Shown piece after piece: positions 43,448-52,353 of a DNA stretch of 64,000 nucleotides. This DNA is from Treponema vincentii F0403 (GTDB lineage: Bacteria > Spirochaetota > Spirochaetia > Treponematales > Treponemataceae): the NCBI RefSeq assembly GCF_000412995.1, contig NZ_KE332512.1, positions 2,017,959-2,081,958 on the forward strand. The letters run 5' to 3'. Position 1 is the stretch's first letter, and every line of letters starts with the position of its first letter. The notes below the pieces were generated by a model. The model was not told where the DNA came from, ran no database searches, and was given only the letters and a program-made list of their open reading frames with translations. Both the position numbers and the translations under genes were made by a program.

Positions 43448-44886
43448 AATTTCTCCAATGTTTAACCATCATCTTTATGATTCTTTCGATTGTTGCCGGA
43501 ACTTTTTTAATTCCGGTTGCCGTTGCCGTCTATCTGCATGAATGGGATATGCTGTCGGCATTTTTTATACCGATGGCGATTCTGTGGCCTATAACGTTTC
43601 TGCTGTTTATCAAAACTAAGCGGCAACCGATTAGGCTTACCGTACGCGAGGGCATTCTGTTGGTAAGCGCAGCGTGGCTCGGCGCCGGTTTACTGGGGGC
43701 GGTTCCGTTTATGCTTTCGGGACTTGTGCCGCATTTCAGTGATGCGTTTTTTGAATCGGTTTCGGGATTTACGACAACCGGTGCAAGCGCCTTGCAGAAC
43801 ATCGAAAGCTATCCGATGGCGCTGCGGGTATGGCGTACCCAAATGCACTGGCTCGGCGGCATGGGGATTGTTGCTTTGACTGTCGCACTATTCCCATTGC
43901 TCGGAGTCGGCGGTTTTCAGCTGATAAAAAGTGAGACAAGCGGCCCTGACAAAGGAAAGGTAACGGCAAAGATTACGCATACGGCGAAGGCGCTCTGGTT
44001 TATTTATTTAGGCATGACGGTATTGCAAATCCTGCTGCTATGCCTTGCCGATATGCCTTTTTTAGAGGCAATGTGCCATAGTTTTTCAACCCTTGGTACC
44101 GGGGGCTTTTCCACTCAAAACAACAGTATCGGGCACTATAATTCGGCGGCAATTGAAATTATCTGTACGGTGTTCATGTTTTTGGCGGGCATCAATTTCA
44201 GTCTTTATTTTCACCTTTTTACCGGGAAACCCGAAGAATTTTTTAGGAATTCCGAATTACGAGCCTATATCCGCATTGCTCTTTGTGCAGGGATCGGCAT
44301 TGCGGCGGTGCTTGTGCCGATATACGGCGCAGCTGCCGCCTTCCGCCACAGTTTTTTTCATGTTGCATCGATTATGACAACCACCGGATTTTCTACGGTA
44401 AACTACTGTGCATGGCCGGCTTTTGCTCAAGCACTCCTCTTTTTACTGATGTTTATCGGCGGATGCTCCGGTTCGACGGCGGGCGGTATTAAAGTGATCC
44501 GTTGGGTTATTTTACGCAAGCAAGCCTTAAACGAAATGCAGCGACTTTTGCATCCTCACGGCGTGTTCAGTATCCAGCTCAACCGCCGCCCGGGACGGAA
44601 AGACGTTGTATACAGTGTTGCCGGTTTTATGTTCGTCTATTTTGTATGCCTATTAGTAACATTTTTGACGGCTGCCTTAACCGGCGCGGATCTCCTTACC
44701 GACATAACGGCAGCACTTACATTGGTCGGTAATATCGGCGCTGCATTCGGCAGAGTCGGCAGCGGCGGGGACTTTTCGTTCTTTCCGCATTGGGCAAAGG
44801 TTGTGTTCTCTTTTTCTATGCTGGCAGGCCGTTTGGAATTGTACACCATCGTTATCTTATGCGTACCCGCCTTTTGGCGCAGGTAA
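43444..44886 (+). CDS. trkH: Trk-type potassium channel subunit TrkH
   Basis: A 480-residue protein with about ten membrane helices in four pore repeats. Selectivity-filter segments are visible: SGFTTTGASAL, SFSTLGTGGFSTQNNS, SIMTTTGFSTVNYC and NIGAAFGRVGSGG. The HWLGGMGI motif and the GGCSGSTAGGIKV segment are typical of TrkH/TrkG. Forms the potassium uptake system with TrkA, with which it overlaps by 4 bases. Confidence 0.95.
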   Translation: MKFLQCLTIIFMILSIVAGTFLIPVAVAVYLHEWDMLSAFFIPMAILWPITFLLFIKTKRQPIRLTVREGILLVSAAWLGAGLLGAVPFMLSGLVPHFSDAFFESVSGFTTTGASALQNIESYPMALRVWRTQMHWLGGMGIVALTVALFPLLGVGGFQLIKSETSGPDKGKVTAKITHTAKALWFIYLGMTVLQILLLCLADMPFLEAMCHSFSTLGTGGFSTQNNSIGHYNSAAIEIICTVFMFLAGINFSLYFHLFTGKPEEFFRNSELRAYIRIALCAGIGIAAVLVPIYGAAAAFRHSFFHVASIMTTTGFSTVNYCAWPAFAQALLFLLMFIGGCSGSTAGGIKVIRWVILRKQALNEMQRLLHPHGVFSIQLNRRPGRKDVVYSVAGFMFVYFVCLLVTFLTAALTGADLLTDITAALTLVGNIGAAFGRVGSGGDFSFFPHWAKVVFSFSMLAGRLELYTIVILCVPAFWRR

Positions 44887-45003
44887 ACCCGCATTACGGG
44901 CGCAGACATTCGAAAGCTCAAAAAACAGCCTGATATATTAGACCTGTCCGGAAACTGATCTTTCTGAACAGATCTATTGTCTCTGACATGCACGAATAAA
45001 AGA

Positions 45004-45033
45004 TTGACAAAATAAATTTTTCTCTATTATAAT
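45004..45033 (+). promoter_or_regulatory. Consensus promoter of the pxp operon
   Basis: TTGACA (45004-45009), 18-base spacer, TATAAT (45028-45033), then GGAGG at 45041 and ATG at 45051. The transcript leader would be only about ten bases. Confidence 0.8.
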
Positions 45034-45050
45034 TTAAACCGGAGGTAGCT

Positions 45051-45824
45051 ATGAAATTCTGTGTAGACTTGAATAGCGATATAGGCGAAGGTTTCGGTGC
45101 TTATAAACTGGGTTTGGATGATGAAATTATGCAGCAGGTAACAAGTATCAATCTTGCCTGCGGCTGGCATGCGGGCGATCCGCTCATCATGGATGCTACG
45201 GTCAAAATGGCAAAAGAGTTGAACGTTGCGGTAGGAGCCCATCCGGGATATCCCGATTTACTCGGATTCGGGCGGCGAAAAATGGTGATAACGCCTGAGG
45301 AAGCTAAAAATTATATGCTGTACCAAGTGGGTGCATTATCGGCTTTTGCAAAGGTGCACGGTGTTACGCTTCAGCATATGAAGCTGCACGGAGGTTTTTA
45401 CAACGATACGGCAAATAACAAGGAACTTGCCGATGCGGTACTCGACGGTATAGCAGCCTATGATAAAAATCTCATCGTAATGATTTTAAGCGGCAGCTAC
45501 ATGGCTCAGGAAGCAAAGCGGCGGGGCTTACGGGTTGCTGAAGAAGTATTCGCCGACCGCGGATACAATGCCGACGGCAGCTTGGTAAACCGGAAATTGC
45601 CCGGCGCATTCGTAAAGGATACCGACACGGCGATTGCGCGCGTTATCAAAATGGTAAAAGAGAAAAAAGTAACGGCGGTAAGCGGCGAAGAAATTTCGAT
45701 AAACGCCGATTCGATCTGCGTACACGGCGATAACCCGAAAGCAATCGAGTTTACGGCGCGGATAAAGAAGGCTCTTATCGAGGCCGGCATCGAGGTACAG
45801 CCCCTCGTAAAATGGTTGAAGTAA
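45051..45824 (+). CDS. pxpA: 5-oxoprolinase subunit A (LamB/YcsF family)
   Basis: 257 residues. The family's conserved opening VDLNSDIGEGFGAYKLG and SINLACGWHAGDP with metal/substrate His, then GAHPGYPD and QHMKLHGGFYND are present. PxpA, with PxpB and PxpC, hydrolyses 5-oxoproline (pyroglutamate) to glutamate using ATP. First gene of a four-gene operon with a strong promoter. Confidence 0.95.
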   Translation: MKFCVDLNSDIGEGFGAYKLGLDDEIMQQVTSINLACGWHAGDPLIMDATVKMAKELNVAVGAHPGYPDLLGFGRRKMVITPEEAKNYMLYQVGALSAFAKVHGVTLQHMKLHGGFYNDTANNKELADAVLDGIAAYDKNLIVMILSGSYMAQEAKRRGLRVAEEVFADRGYNADGSLVNRKLPGAFVKDTDTAIARVIKMVKEKKVTAVSGEEISINADSICVHGDNPKAIEFTARIKKALIEAGIEVQPLVKWLK

Positions 45825-45834
45825 TGAATAGGGG

Positions 45835-45881
45835 AGTTGGGGATGTCGTAAAAGTCGGTTACTTTTTCGGCAGCCTCAACT
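45835..45881 (+). promoter_or_regulatory. Long intra-operon hairpin after pxpA
   Basis: The 21-base arms 45835-45855 and 45861-45881 pair with two mismatches and two G-T pairs around loop CGGTT. No T run follows, so it is not a standard terminator. It lies between pxpA and the transporter, just before the GAGGAG ribosome site, where it may stabilise pxpA mRNA or adjust downstream expression. Confidence 0.5.
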
Positions 45882-45906
45882 GCTTAATAATATGAGGAGT
45901 GTTAGT

Positions 45907-47094
45907 ATGAAAGAAAAGAATACTATTTCAGTTTTGTTGGGGGCGGCATTTTTAATGGCTACCTCGGCAATCGGTCCCGGATTTATGACGCAAACCGCAC
46001 AATTTACGCAAGACCTAAAAGCTTCTTTTGCCTTTGTCATTGTCGTTTCTTTGCTGATGTCTTTGGTTGCACAGTTAAACGTGTGGCGGGTGCTTGCCGT
46101 TTCCAAGATGAGAGGACAAGATGTCGCTAATGCGGTGCTGCCCGGTCTTGGATACGTTATCACCTTTCTGATTTGCTTAGGCGGATTGGCGTTTAATATC
46201 GGTAACGTAGGCGGCGCTGCATTGGGACTCAATGTCTTATTCGGAATAGACCTAAAATTGGCGGCCTGCATCGGCGGCGCAATCGGAATTCTGGTATTCT
46301 CGGTAAAATCAGCTTCCAAATTGATGGATAAATTAACGCAGATACTCGGCGCTTTAATGATTTTGCTTATCGGGTACGTAACTTTTACAACCCTTCCTCC
46401 TGTAGGCCAAGCTCTTAAGGAAGTGGTAATGCCGAGTACCCTTTCCATTATGGCTATTATTACCCTCATCGGTGGTACCGTCGGCGGATATATCATTTTT
46501 TCGGGCGGTCATCGCTTAATCGATGCGGGAATTGTCGGACAAGAAAATTTGAGCAGAGTGAATAAATCCGCTTTTTTAGGGATCGGGGTTGCTTCAATCG
46601 TCCGTATCTTCCTTTTCTTAGCTGTTCTCGGTGTAGTAAGTGCCGGAAATGTGTTGGACAAAGGGAAGCCTGCCGCCGATGCCTTTAAGATTGCCGCAGG
46701 CACGGTAGGGTATAAGATATTCGGTATTGTCTTCTTTGCAGCAGCGATAACGTCCGTTGTAGGAGCGGCATATACCAGCGTTTCTTTCTTAAAAACGCTC
46801 TTTGCACCGGTCAAAGCAAAAGAAAATCTCTTTATTATCGGATTTATTGTCGCTTCAACGCTGATTTTTATCTTTATCGGAAGGCCTGCAACTCTGCTTA
46901 TTTTAGCAGGTTCTTTGAACGGATTAATCCTGCCTATTACCTTGGCCACAATCCTTATTGCCGGCAAGAAAAAGAACATCGTCGGTGAGTATAAACATTC
47001 TACCATCCTCTTTGTTTTAGGCTGGGTAGTAACGTTATTGACGGCATATATCGGTATCCTTTCTTTAAAGCAGCTGCTTAAGTTATTTGCGTAA
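45907..47094 (+). CDS. NRAMP-like transporter of the pxp operon
   Basis: 395 residues with about eleven membrane helices. ATG 45907 follows GAGGAG by seven bases. SAIGPGFMTQTAQFTQDL in the first helix corresponds to the NRAMP 'DPGN' helix, but with GPGF replacing the metal-binding DPGN, so divalent metal transport is doubtful. Related YcsG-type proteins are encoded in pxp operons, and import of 5-oxoproline or a related solute is the likely role, by context. Confidence 0.8.
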   Translation: MKEKNTISVLLGAAFLMATSAIGPGFMTQTAQFTQDLKASFAFVIVVSLLMSLVAQLNVWRVLAVSKMRGQDVANAVLPGLGYVITFLICLGGLAFNIGNVGGAALGLNVLFGIDLKLAACIGGAIGILVFSVKSASKLMDKLTQILGALMILLIGYVTFTTLPPVGQALKEVVMPSTLSIMAIITLIGGTVGGYIIFSGGHRLIDAGIVGQENLSRVNKSAFLGIGVASIVRIFLFLAVLGVVSAGNVLDKGKPAADAFKIAAGTVGYKIFGIVFFAAAITSVVGAAYTSVSFLKTLFAPVKAKENLFIIGFIVASTLIFIFIGRPATLLILAGSLNGLILPITLATILIAGKKKNIVGEYKHSTILFVLGWVVTLLTAYIGILSLKQLLKLFA

Positions 47095-47126
47095 CAAGAC
47101 ACCGGCTAATCAACAAGGAGTTATAT

Positions 47127-47876
47127 ACGTATTCGGAGATAAAGTATCTTCCCTGCGGGGAAACGGCAATTACGATTGAATTCGGAAATGAGATTTCAAA
47201 GGAAATCAATGCAAAGATTCGGAAAACGATTTTAGAAATTGAAAAACAGCGGATTGAAGGAATTGTAGAAATTGTGCCGACGTACCGGTCTATTCTTTTA
47301 CAGTATGATCCGCTGCGATGGACATTTTCCGATATGACAGACAGACTGAAACAGCTTAATATAGACGAAAGCGGCAGTGAAAGCGATACGGTTACGCTTA
47401 TCGAAATCCCGACATTATACGGCGGGGAATACGGCCCCGATATCGATTTTGTTGCGGAGCATACCAAGCTGTCTAAAGAAGAAGTTATCAAGCGCCATAC
47501 ACGTGTCGATTATCTCGTGTATATGTTGGGGTTTATTCCCGGCTTTACCTATTTAGGCGGTATGGACGAAACGCTTGCAACACCGCGTTTGAAAACACCG
47601 CGCCTGCAAATTCAGCCGGGTTCCGTCGGTATTGCGGGAACACAAACCGGTATCTATCCCTCTTTGTCGCCGGGCGGATGGCAAATTATCGGACGGACAC
47701 CGCTCAAGCTCTATGATGCCGATAAAAATCCTCCGGTGTTTATTCAAGCCGGCGATTATATCCGGTACCGTTCCGTTACACCGGAAGAATATGCGGCAAT
47801 CGCAGAAAGTGTGGAAAAAGGAACATATCGGATTAATATGCAAACAGTAAAACGAGGTGATTTGCATGAAGTGTAG
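47127..47876 (+). CDS. pxpB: 5-oxoprolinase subunit B (KipI-like), non-canonical start
   Basis: About 249 residues. The N-terminal allophanate-hydrolase-subunit-1 sequence is all in frame from 47130: YLPCGETAITIEFGNEIS, KEINAKIRKTI, VPTYRSILLQYDP; then LGFIPGFTYLGGMDE and GSVGIAGTQTGIYPSLSPGGW. The first standard start codon is GTG 47274, which would remove about 50 conserved residues. ACG at 47127 lies six bases after AAGGAG (47115-47120), so it is the probable initiator, likely a mutated ATG. Partner of PxpC; the two overlap by 11 bases. Confidence 0.88.
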   Translation, partial: TYSEIKYLPCGETAITIEFGNEISKEINAKIRKTILEIEKQRIEGIVEIVPTYRSILLQYDPLRWTFSDMTDRLKQLNIDESGSESDTVTLIEIPTLYGGEYGPDIDFVAEHTKLSKEEVIKRHTRVDYLVYMLGFIPGFTYLGGMDETLATPRLKTPRLQIQPGSVGIAGTQTGIYPSLSPGGWQIIGRTPLKLYDADKNPPVFIQAGDYIRYRSVTPEEYAAIAESVEKGTYRINMQTVKRGDLHEV

Positions 47877-49149
47877 TATAAAAGTGATAAGACCGGGTGC
47901 TTGTACAACCGTTCAAGATCTCGGCAGAATCGGATATCAGAAATTCGGAATCCCTGTTGCCGGCGTTATGGATGAATTTGCCGCGTCGGTTGCAAACTTT
48001 TTAGTGGGAAACGAGCGGAACGAAGCGGTACTCGAAATTACCTACCTCGGCCCAACCCTTGAGTTTCAAGAAGATATGCTGATCGGAATTGCCGGTGCAA
48101 ATGTAAGCCCCAAGCTGAACGGCGTACCGGTACCGGTTTGGGAAAGTTTTACCGTTAAAAAAGGCGACGTGCTCAGTTTCGGCAGCGTAAAGGGCGGAGT
48201 CCGTGCTTATATCGCATTTGCAGGCTCCATCGATGTACCGCTTGTAAACGGTAGCAAATCCACATTGATGAAATCGAAAATCGGCGGTTTTCAGGGCAGA
48301 ATGCTGCAGGCAGGCGATGAGCTTTCCATTTGCGTCAGGCAAGGCACCTGCCCGCAACGGCTGCCCGCTCATTTTATCCCGATCTATCCCCACAGCAATG
48401 ATATAGCCGTATGTCTCGGGCCGCAGGACGATTATTTTACCGAACAAGGCATATCCGATTTCTTCGGGCACCCGTACACGATTACGGCAAATGCCGACCG
48501 TATGGGAATCCGCCTTGAAGGAACAGCCGTTGCACATAAAACCAAGGCGGACATTATTTCCGACGCGGCGGTTATCGGCTCTATCCAAGTCCCGGCGGAC
48601 GGTAAGCCCATCATTTTGATGGCAGACCGGCAAACAACCGGCGGCTATGCAAAAATCGGCACGGTAATTAAGGAAGATATTATCAAATTAGCCCAAATGG
48701 CGTCAAACGATACTATCCAATTCTGCCGTATTTCGATGGAGGAAGCGCAGCAAAAATACCGAACCTTTTATCAAAAACTGGAAGAAATCCGAAGCAGTTT
48801 GCAGGCTTTATGCAACACGGGGATACAGGCCTGCGCTTCCGGTACTGCAGTGAATGCCTCCGCCGGTGGACCTACCGGTAAGGATTCTACCGTAGCGTCT
48901 GTTCCCGATACAGCCGGAAATACTGCGGCAGCCGTAAAGGAAACGGTTTGCCTACCGGTTGCCGGGACCGTTTCAAAAATGGCCGTTAAAACGGGCGATA
49001 CGGTAAAAGAGGGTGATTTGCTGTTTACTTTTGAGGCTATGAAGATGGAAAACGACATGACCGCACCCTGTTCCGGAACCATCGGCCGTATTTATAAAAA
49101 AGCGGGCGGCCTAGCGGATGCGGGTGAACCCGTCCTTGAGATTATCTAG
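47866..49149 (+). CDS. pxpC: 5-oxoprolinase subunit C fused to a biotinyl carrier domain
   Basis: 427 residues from ATG 47866 (GAGGTG six bases before). Residues 1-~305 are the allophanate-hydrolase-subunit-2/KipA domain (GACTTVQDLGRIGYQKFGIPVAGVMD, QVPADGKPIILMADRQTTGGYAKIG). An Ala/Thr/Gly-rich linker (~310-355) leads to a C-terminal biotinyl/lipoyl domain with the biotin-lysine motif EAMKMEN. Standalone PxpC lacks this domain. A biotin carrier suggests links to carboxylation, but no biotin carboxylase gene is next to it. Confidence 0.92.
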   Translation: MKCSIKVIRPGACTTVQDLGRIGYQKFGIPVAGVMDEFAASVANFLVGNERNEAVLEITYLGPTLEFQEDMLIGIAGANVSPKLNGVPVPVWESFTVKKGDVLSFGSVKGGVRAYIAFAGSIDVPLVNGSKSTLMKSKIGGFQGRMLQAGDELSICVRQGTCPQRLPAHFIPIYPHSNDIAVCLGPQDDYFTEQGISDFFGHPYTITANADRMGIRLEGTAVAHKTKADIISDAAVIGSIQVPADGKPIILMADRQTTGGYAKIGTVIKEDIIKLAQMASNDTIQFCRISMEEAQQKYRTFYQKLEEIRSSLQALCNTGIQACASGTAVNASAGGPTGKDSTVASVPDTAGNTAAAVKETVCLPVAGTVSKMAVKTGDTVKEGDLLFTFEAMKMENDMTAPCSGTIGRIYKKAGGLADAGEPVLEII

Positions 49150-49183
49150 CTGTTACAGTAAGACGGAAACGGGAAACGGATTC

Positions 49184-49297
49184 GGGCATATCTAAAAATT
49201 TTACTTGATTCTTAGATATGCCGCATCGGCAAAGCTGATAACGAGTTTCACTTTAAGTCTTTATATTGTTTGTAATGACTTAAAGTGAAGCATCGCA
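49184..49297 (+). repeat. Structured element after pxpC, copy of the lysR-type element
   Basis: GGCATATCTAA (49185-49195) pairs with TTAGATATGCC (49212-49222). TTCACTTTAAGTC (49247-49259) pairs with GACTTAAAGTGAA (49277-49289), followed by CATCGCA. The order, CGAGTTT entry and AGTCTTTAT loop start match 31758-31850, while stem bases differ in paired fashion. It too lies between convergent genes. Confidence 0.75.
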
Positions 49298-49316
49298 GTT
49301 ACATCCAAGAAAAACA

Positions 49317-49352
49317 AAAAAGCTCAAACAGTATCACCGTTTGAGCTTTTTT
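49317..49352. terminator. Bidirectional terminator at the tRNA-Asn gene
   Basis: AGCTCAAAC (49321-49329) pairs with GTTTGAGCT (49339-49347), with A runs before and T runs after, so it ends transcription from both sides. Confidence 0.85.
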
Positions 49353-49354
49353 CG

Positions 49355-49427
49355 CTCCCCCGCGCGGGTTCGAACCACGGACCCAGTGGTTAACAGCCAC
49401 TTGCTCTGCCTACTGAGCTACAGGGGA
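49355..49427 (-). tRNA. tRNA-Asn (anticodon GTT)
   Basis: On the minus strand all arms form: acceptor TCCCCTG/CGGGGGA, D stem GCTC/GAGC, anticodon stem AGTGG/CCACT with loop CTGTTAA (anticodon GTT), T arm CGTGG-TTCGAAC-CCGCG, discriminator G. CCA is not encoded. A terminator follows directly. Confidence 0.97.
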
Positions 49428-49499
49428 AAGTTAAAAATAACTATGGAAAAATTTATACCGAAAATAGCAAAAAATGTCAAGCGCTGCAAAAAAAATATC

Positions 49500-49528
49500 T
49501 TGACCATTTGCAATTCCGTTAGTATTTT
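49500..49528 (+). promoter_or_regulatory. Likely grpE promoter
   Basis: TTGACC (49500-49505), 17 bases, TATTTT (49523-49528), 75 bases before the grpE ATG. No CIRCE inverted repeat (TTAGCACTC-N9-GAGTGCTAA) is present. Confidence 0.5.
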
Positions 49529-49602
49529 TTATCTGTCAAATGAGAAACACAGATGGCGGTTCGGCTGGCAAGCAGATAACGCCGGATACTTTGAGGAAGG
49601 TA

Positions 49603-50274
49603 ATGACAAAGAAACACGGAAAAAAACATGAGCAGGAGTGCGAAACACAGCCGGTAGAGCAGGACGGCGCAAGCGCCGAACAGCAGACTGTATCGGAGCA
49701 GCAAACCGGCAATCAAGAGCTTGGGAATGCAGCTGCCGGACAAACTGCTCAGCATGCAGAAGCCGCGCAGGAAGCAAAAAAAGAGCCGTCCGATGCTGAA
49801 AAGCTCGCGTCTCTTGAAGTAAAATGCAGGGACTTGCAGGATCAATATCTGCGTAAGGCGGCGGATTTTGACAATTACCGCAAGCGCATGATAAAAGAAA
49901 AGCAGGAGGCAATCGATTACGCAAACAGCAATTTGCTTACCGACCTGCTGCAGATATTGGATGACTTTGACCGCGCAATCGAAGCGGGAAAAAAGGCCGG
50001 AGAAGAAAGCGCCGCCGCTTTTATGCAGGGCGTTATGATGATCCGGAGCGGCTTACTCACGCTGCTGGAATCCAAGTACGGACTGCAGTACTACGAAGTA
50101 CAGGGAAAGGTTTTTAACCCCGACATCCACGAAGCGGTTGCAACCAATCCTTCAGCGGAGGTTACGGAACCGACCGTCGGAGCGGAACTGCAAAAGGGCT
50201 ATAAATTGAAGGAACGGATTCTCCGTCCGGCAAAGGTTATGGTATTGATGCCAGCTCCGGCGGAAACAAAATAA
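49603..50274 (+). CDS. grpE: Nucleotide exchange factor GrpE
   Basis: 223 residues from ATG 49603, preceded by GAGGAAGG. An acidic Gln/Glu/Ala-rich N-terminus (~70 residues) precedes the long helix (KLASLEVKCRDLQDQYLRKAADFDNYRKRM) and the beta domain with the family motif FNPDIHEAV and VGAELQKGYKLKERILRPAKVMV. It releases ADP from DnaK. Directly upstream of dnaK, about 90 bases apart. Confidence 0.95.
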   Translation: MTKKHGKKHEQECETQPVEQDGASAEQQTVSEQQTGNQELGNAAAGQTAQHAEAAQEAKKEPSDAEKLASLEVKCRDLQDQYLRKAADFDNYRKRMIKEKQEAIDYANSNLLTDLLQILDDFDRAIEAGKKAGEESAAAFMQGVMMIRSGLLTLLESKYGLQYYEVQGKVFNPDIHEAVATNPSAEVTEPTVGAELQKGYKLKERILRPAKVMVLMPAPAETK

Positions 50275-50365
50275 CGGACATCCGATCGCGTTTATTACAC
50301 GTTTCGGAGTCTGTAAAAGACTATAAGATAGGATCCCTCACGGGACAATATAAGGAGACTTTATT

Positions 50366-52288
50366 ATGGGAAAGATTATCGGAATTGACTTAGGAACAAC
50401 CAACTCTTGTGTTGCGATTATGGAAGGCGGAGAGCCCGTCGTTATCGCAAATGCCGAAGGGGGACGCACCACACCGTCGATCGTTGCATTCAAAAAAGAT
50501 GAACGGATTGTCGGTCAGCCTGCAAAGAACCAGATGATTACCAATCCTGAAGGTACCATCTACTCGGTAAAGCGGTTTATCGGCCGTCGGTACAGCGAGT
50601 TAACCGACGAATTAAAGCGGGTTCCGTATAAAATCGTACCGCAGGGAGACGATGTCCGTATCGAAGTAGACGGCAAAAAATATTCAACGCAGGAAATTTC
50701 AGCCTTTATTCTGCAGAAGATGAAGAAAACGGCAGAAGACTATTTGGGCGAACCGGTAACCGAAGCGGTTATCACGGTACCTGCATACTTTAACGATGCA
50801 CAGCGCCAAGCAACCAAGGATGCCGGTAAAATCGCCGGATTGGATGTAAAGCGTATTATCAACGAACCGACGGCTGCTTCTCTTGCATTCGGCTTTAACA
50901 AGGATTCAAAGAAAGAGAAGATTATTGCGGTATACGACCTCGGCGGCGGTACCTTTGATATTTCGATTTTGGAATTGGGCGACGGCGTATTCGAGGTTAA
51001 ATCCACCAACGGCGACACCCACTTGGGCGGCGACGACTTTGATAACCGCATTGTAGAATGGCTCGAAAAAGAGTTTAAGGCGGATCAGGGCATCGACCTT
51101 TCAAAGGATCGTATGGCACTGCAGCGGCTCCGTGAAGCGGCTGAAAAAGCAAAGATCGAACTTTCCAGCCGTGCGGAAACGGGAATCAACCTTCCGTTTA
51201 TCACCGCCGATGCAAACGGCCCCAAGCACTTGCAGAAAACGCTGACCCGTGCAAAGTTCGAGCAGATGACCGACGACCTTTTTGAGCGCACCAAAGAACC
51301 GTGCCGCAAAGCCTTAAAGGATGCAGGTCTTGAAGCAAGTCAGATCGACGAAATTCTGTTGGTCGGCGGTTCAACCCGTATGCCTAAGGTTGCGCAGATT
51401 ATCAAAGAGATTTTCGGGAAAGAAGGTTCCAAGGGTGTAAACCCCGACGAAGCGGTTGCAGTCGGTGCAGCTATCCAGGGCGGTATCTTGGGCGGCGATG
51501 TCAAAGACGTGTTGTTGCTCGACGTTACCCCGCTTTCGCTCGGTATCGAAACAATGGGCGGCGTATTCACTCCGTTGATTAACCGCAACACCACCATCCC
51601 GACGCGCAAGAGCCAGGTATTCTCCACTGCGGCCGACGGACAAACTGCGGTTTCCATCCATGTATTGCAGGGTGAACGCGGTATGGCAAGCCAGAACCGG
51701 ACGCTCGGCAACTTCGACTTGGTCGGTATTCCTCCGGCTCCCCGCGGTGTACCGCAGATTGAAGTTACGTTCGACATCGACGCAAACGGTATCGTGCACG
51801 TTTCCGCAAAAGACCTCGGAACCGGTAAAGAGCAGCACATCCGCATCGAAAGCTCCAGCGGCTTAAGCGAAAGCGAAATCGACCGCATGGTAAAAGAAGC
51901 GGAAGCCAATGCCGAAAACGACAAGAAAGAGCGCGAAAAGGTTGAGGTGCGCAACGAAGCTGACTCGATGATTTACCAGACCGAAAAGACCTTGAAGGAA
52001 ATGGGCGATAAGGTGAACGCCGCCGACAAGCAGCGCATCGAAGAAGCGGTTGCAGCCTTAAAGAAGGCGATTGAAGGCGGAGATACCGCAGACATCAAGT
52101 CCAAGACCGAAGCGTTACAGCAGGCTGCGTATAAGATTGCCGAAGAAATGTATAAGCAGCAGGGCGCTCAAGCCGGTGCGGCAGGAGCTGCCGGAGCAGG
52201 CGCGGCCGGCGGTGCATCCGAAAGCGGTTCCACCAAGGGAACAGCCGACGATGTTGACTACGAAGTCGTAAAAGACGAAGATAAATAA
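50366..52288 (+). CDS. dnaK: Molecular chaperone DnaK (Hsp70)
   Basis: 640 residues. The N-terminal ATPase domain carries [44 protein letters not shown] and [14 protein letters not shown]; the substrate-binding domain [17 protein letters not shown] and the helical lid follow, ending with a Gly/Ala-rich linker and the DDVDYEVV tail. Ribosome site AAGGAG. A strong terminator follows the stop, so dnaJ is probably transcribed mainly from its own start within the structured region downstream. Confidence 0.98.
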   Translation: MGKIIGIDLGTTNSCVAIMEGGEPVVIANAEGGRTTPSIVAFKKDERIVGQPAKNQMITNPEGTIYSVKRFIGRRYSELTDELKRVPYKIVPQGDDVRIEVDGKKYSTQEISAFILQKMKKTAEDYLGEPVTEAVITVPAYFNDAQRQATKDAGKIAGLDVKRIINEPTAASLAFGFNKDSKKEKIIAVYDLGGGTFDISILELGDGVFEVKSTNGDTHLGGDDFDNRIVEWLEKEFKADQGIDLSKDRMALQRLREAAEKAKIELSSRAETGINLPFITADANGPKHLQKTLTRAKFEQMTDDLFERTKEPCRKALKDAGLEASQIDEILLVGGSTRMPKVAQIIKEIFGKEGSKGVNPDEAVAVGAAIQGGILGGDVKDVLLLDVTPLSLGIETMGGVFTPLINRNTTIPTRKSQVFSTAADGQTAVSIHVLQGERGMASQNRTLGNFDLVGIPPAPRGVPQIEVTFDIDANGIVHVSAKDLGTGKEQHIRIESSSGLSESEIDRMVKEAEANAENDKKEREKVEVRNEADSMIYQTEKTLKEMGDKVNAADKQRIEEAVAALKKAIEGGDTADIKSKTEALQQAAYKIAEEMYKQQGAQAGAAGAAGAGAAGGASESGSTKGTADDVDYEVVKDEDK

Positions 52289-52309
52289 CAAAGATGTTTT
52301 CCTTTTATT

Positions 52310-52347
52310 TATGCGAAATTTTCTTGAAAATTTCGCATAATTTTTTT
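52310..52347 (+). terminator. Terminator of dnaK
   Basis: TATGCGAAATTTTC (52310-52323) is followed after TT by its exact complement GAAAATTTCGCATA (52326-52339) and a run of seven T. Confidence 0.88.
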
Positions 52348-52353
52348 AAAATA

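Noticed and set aside
44887-45003. Terminator after trkH
   Set aside because: Only weak stems such as GATCT/AGATC are present, with no T run.
49428-49602. CIRCE heat-shock operator before grpE
   Set aside because: The TTAGCACTC inverted repeat is absent; only a standard promoter-like pair is visible.
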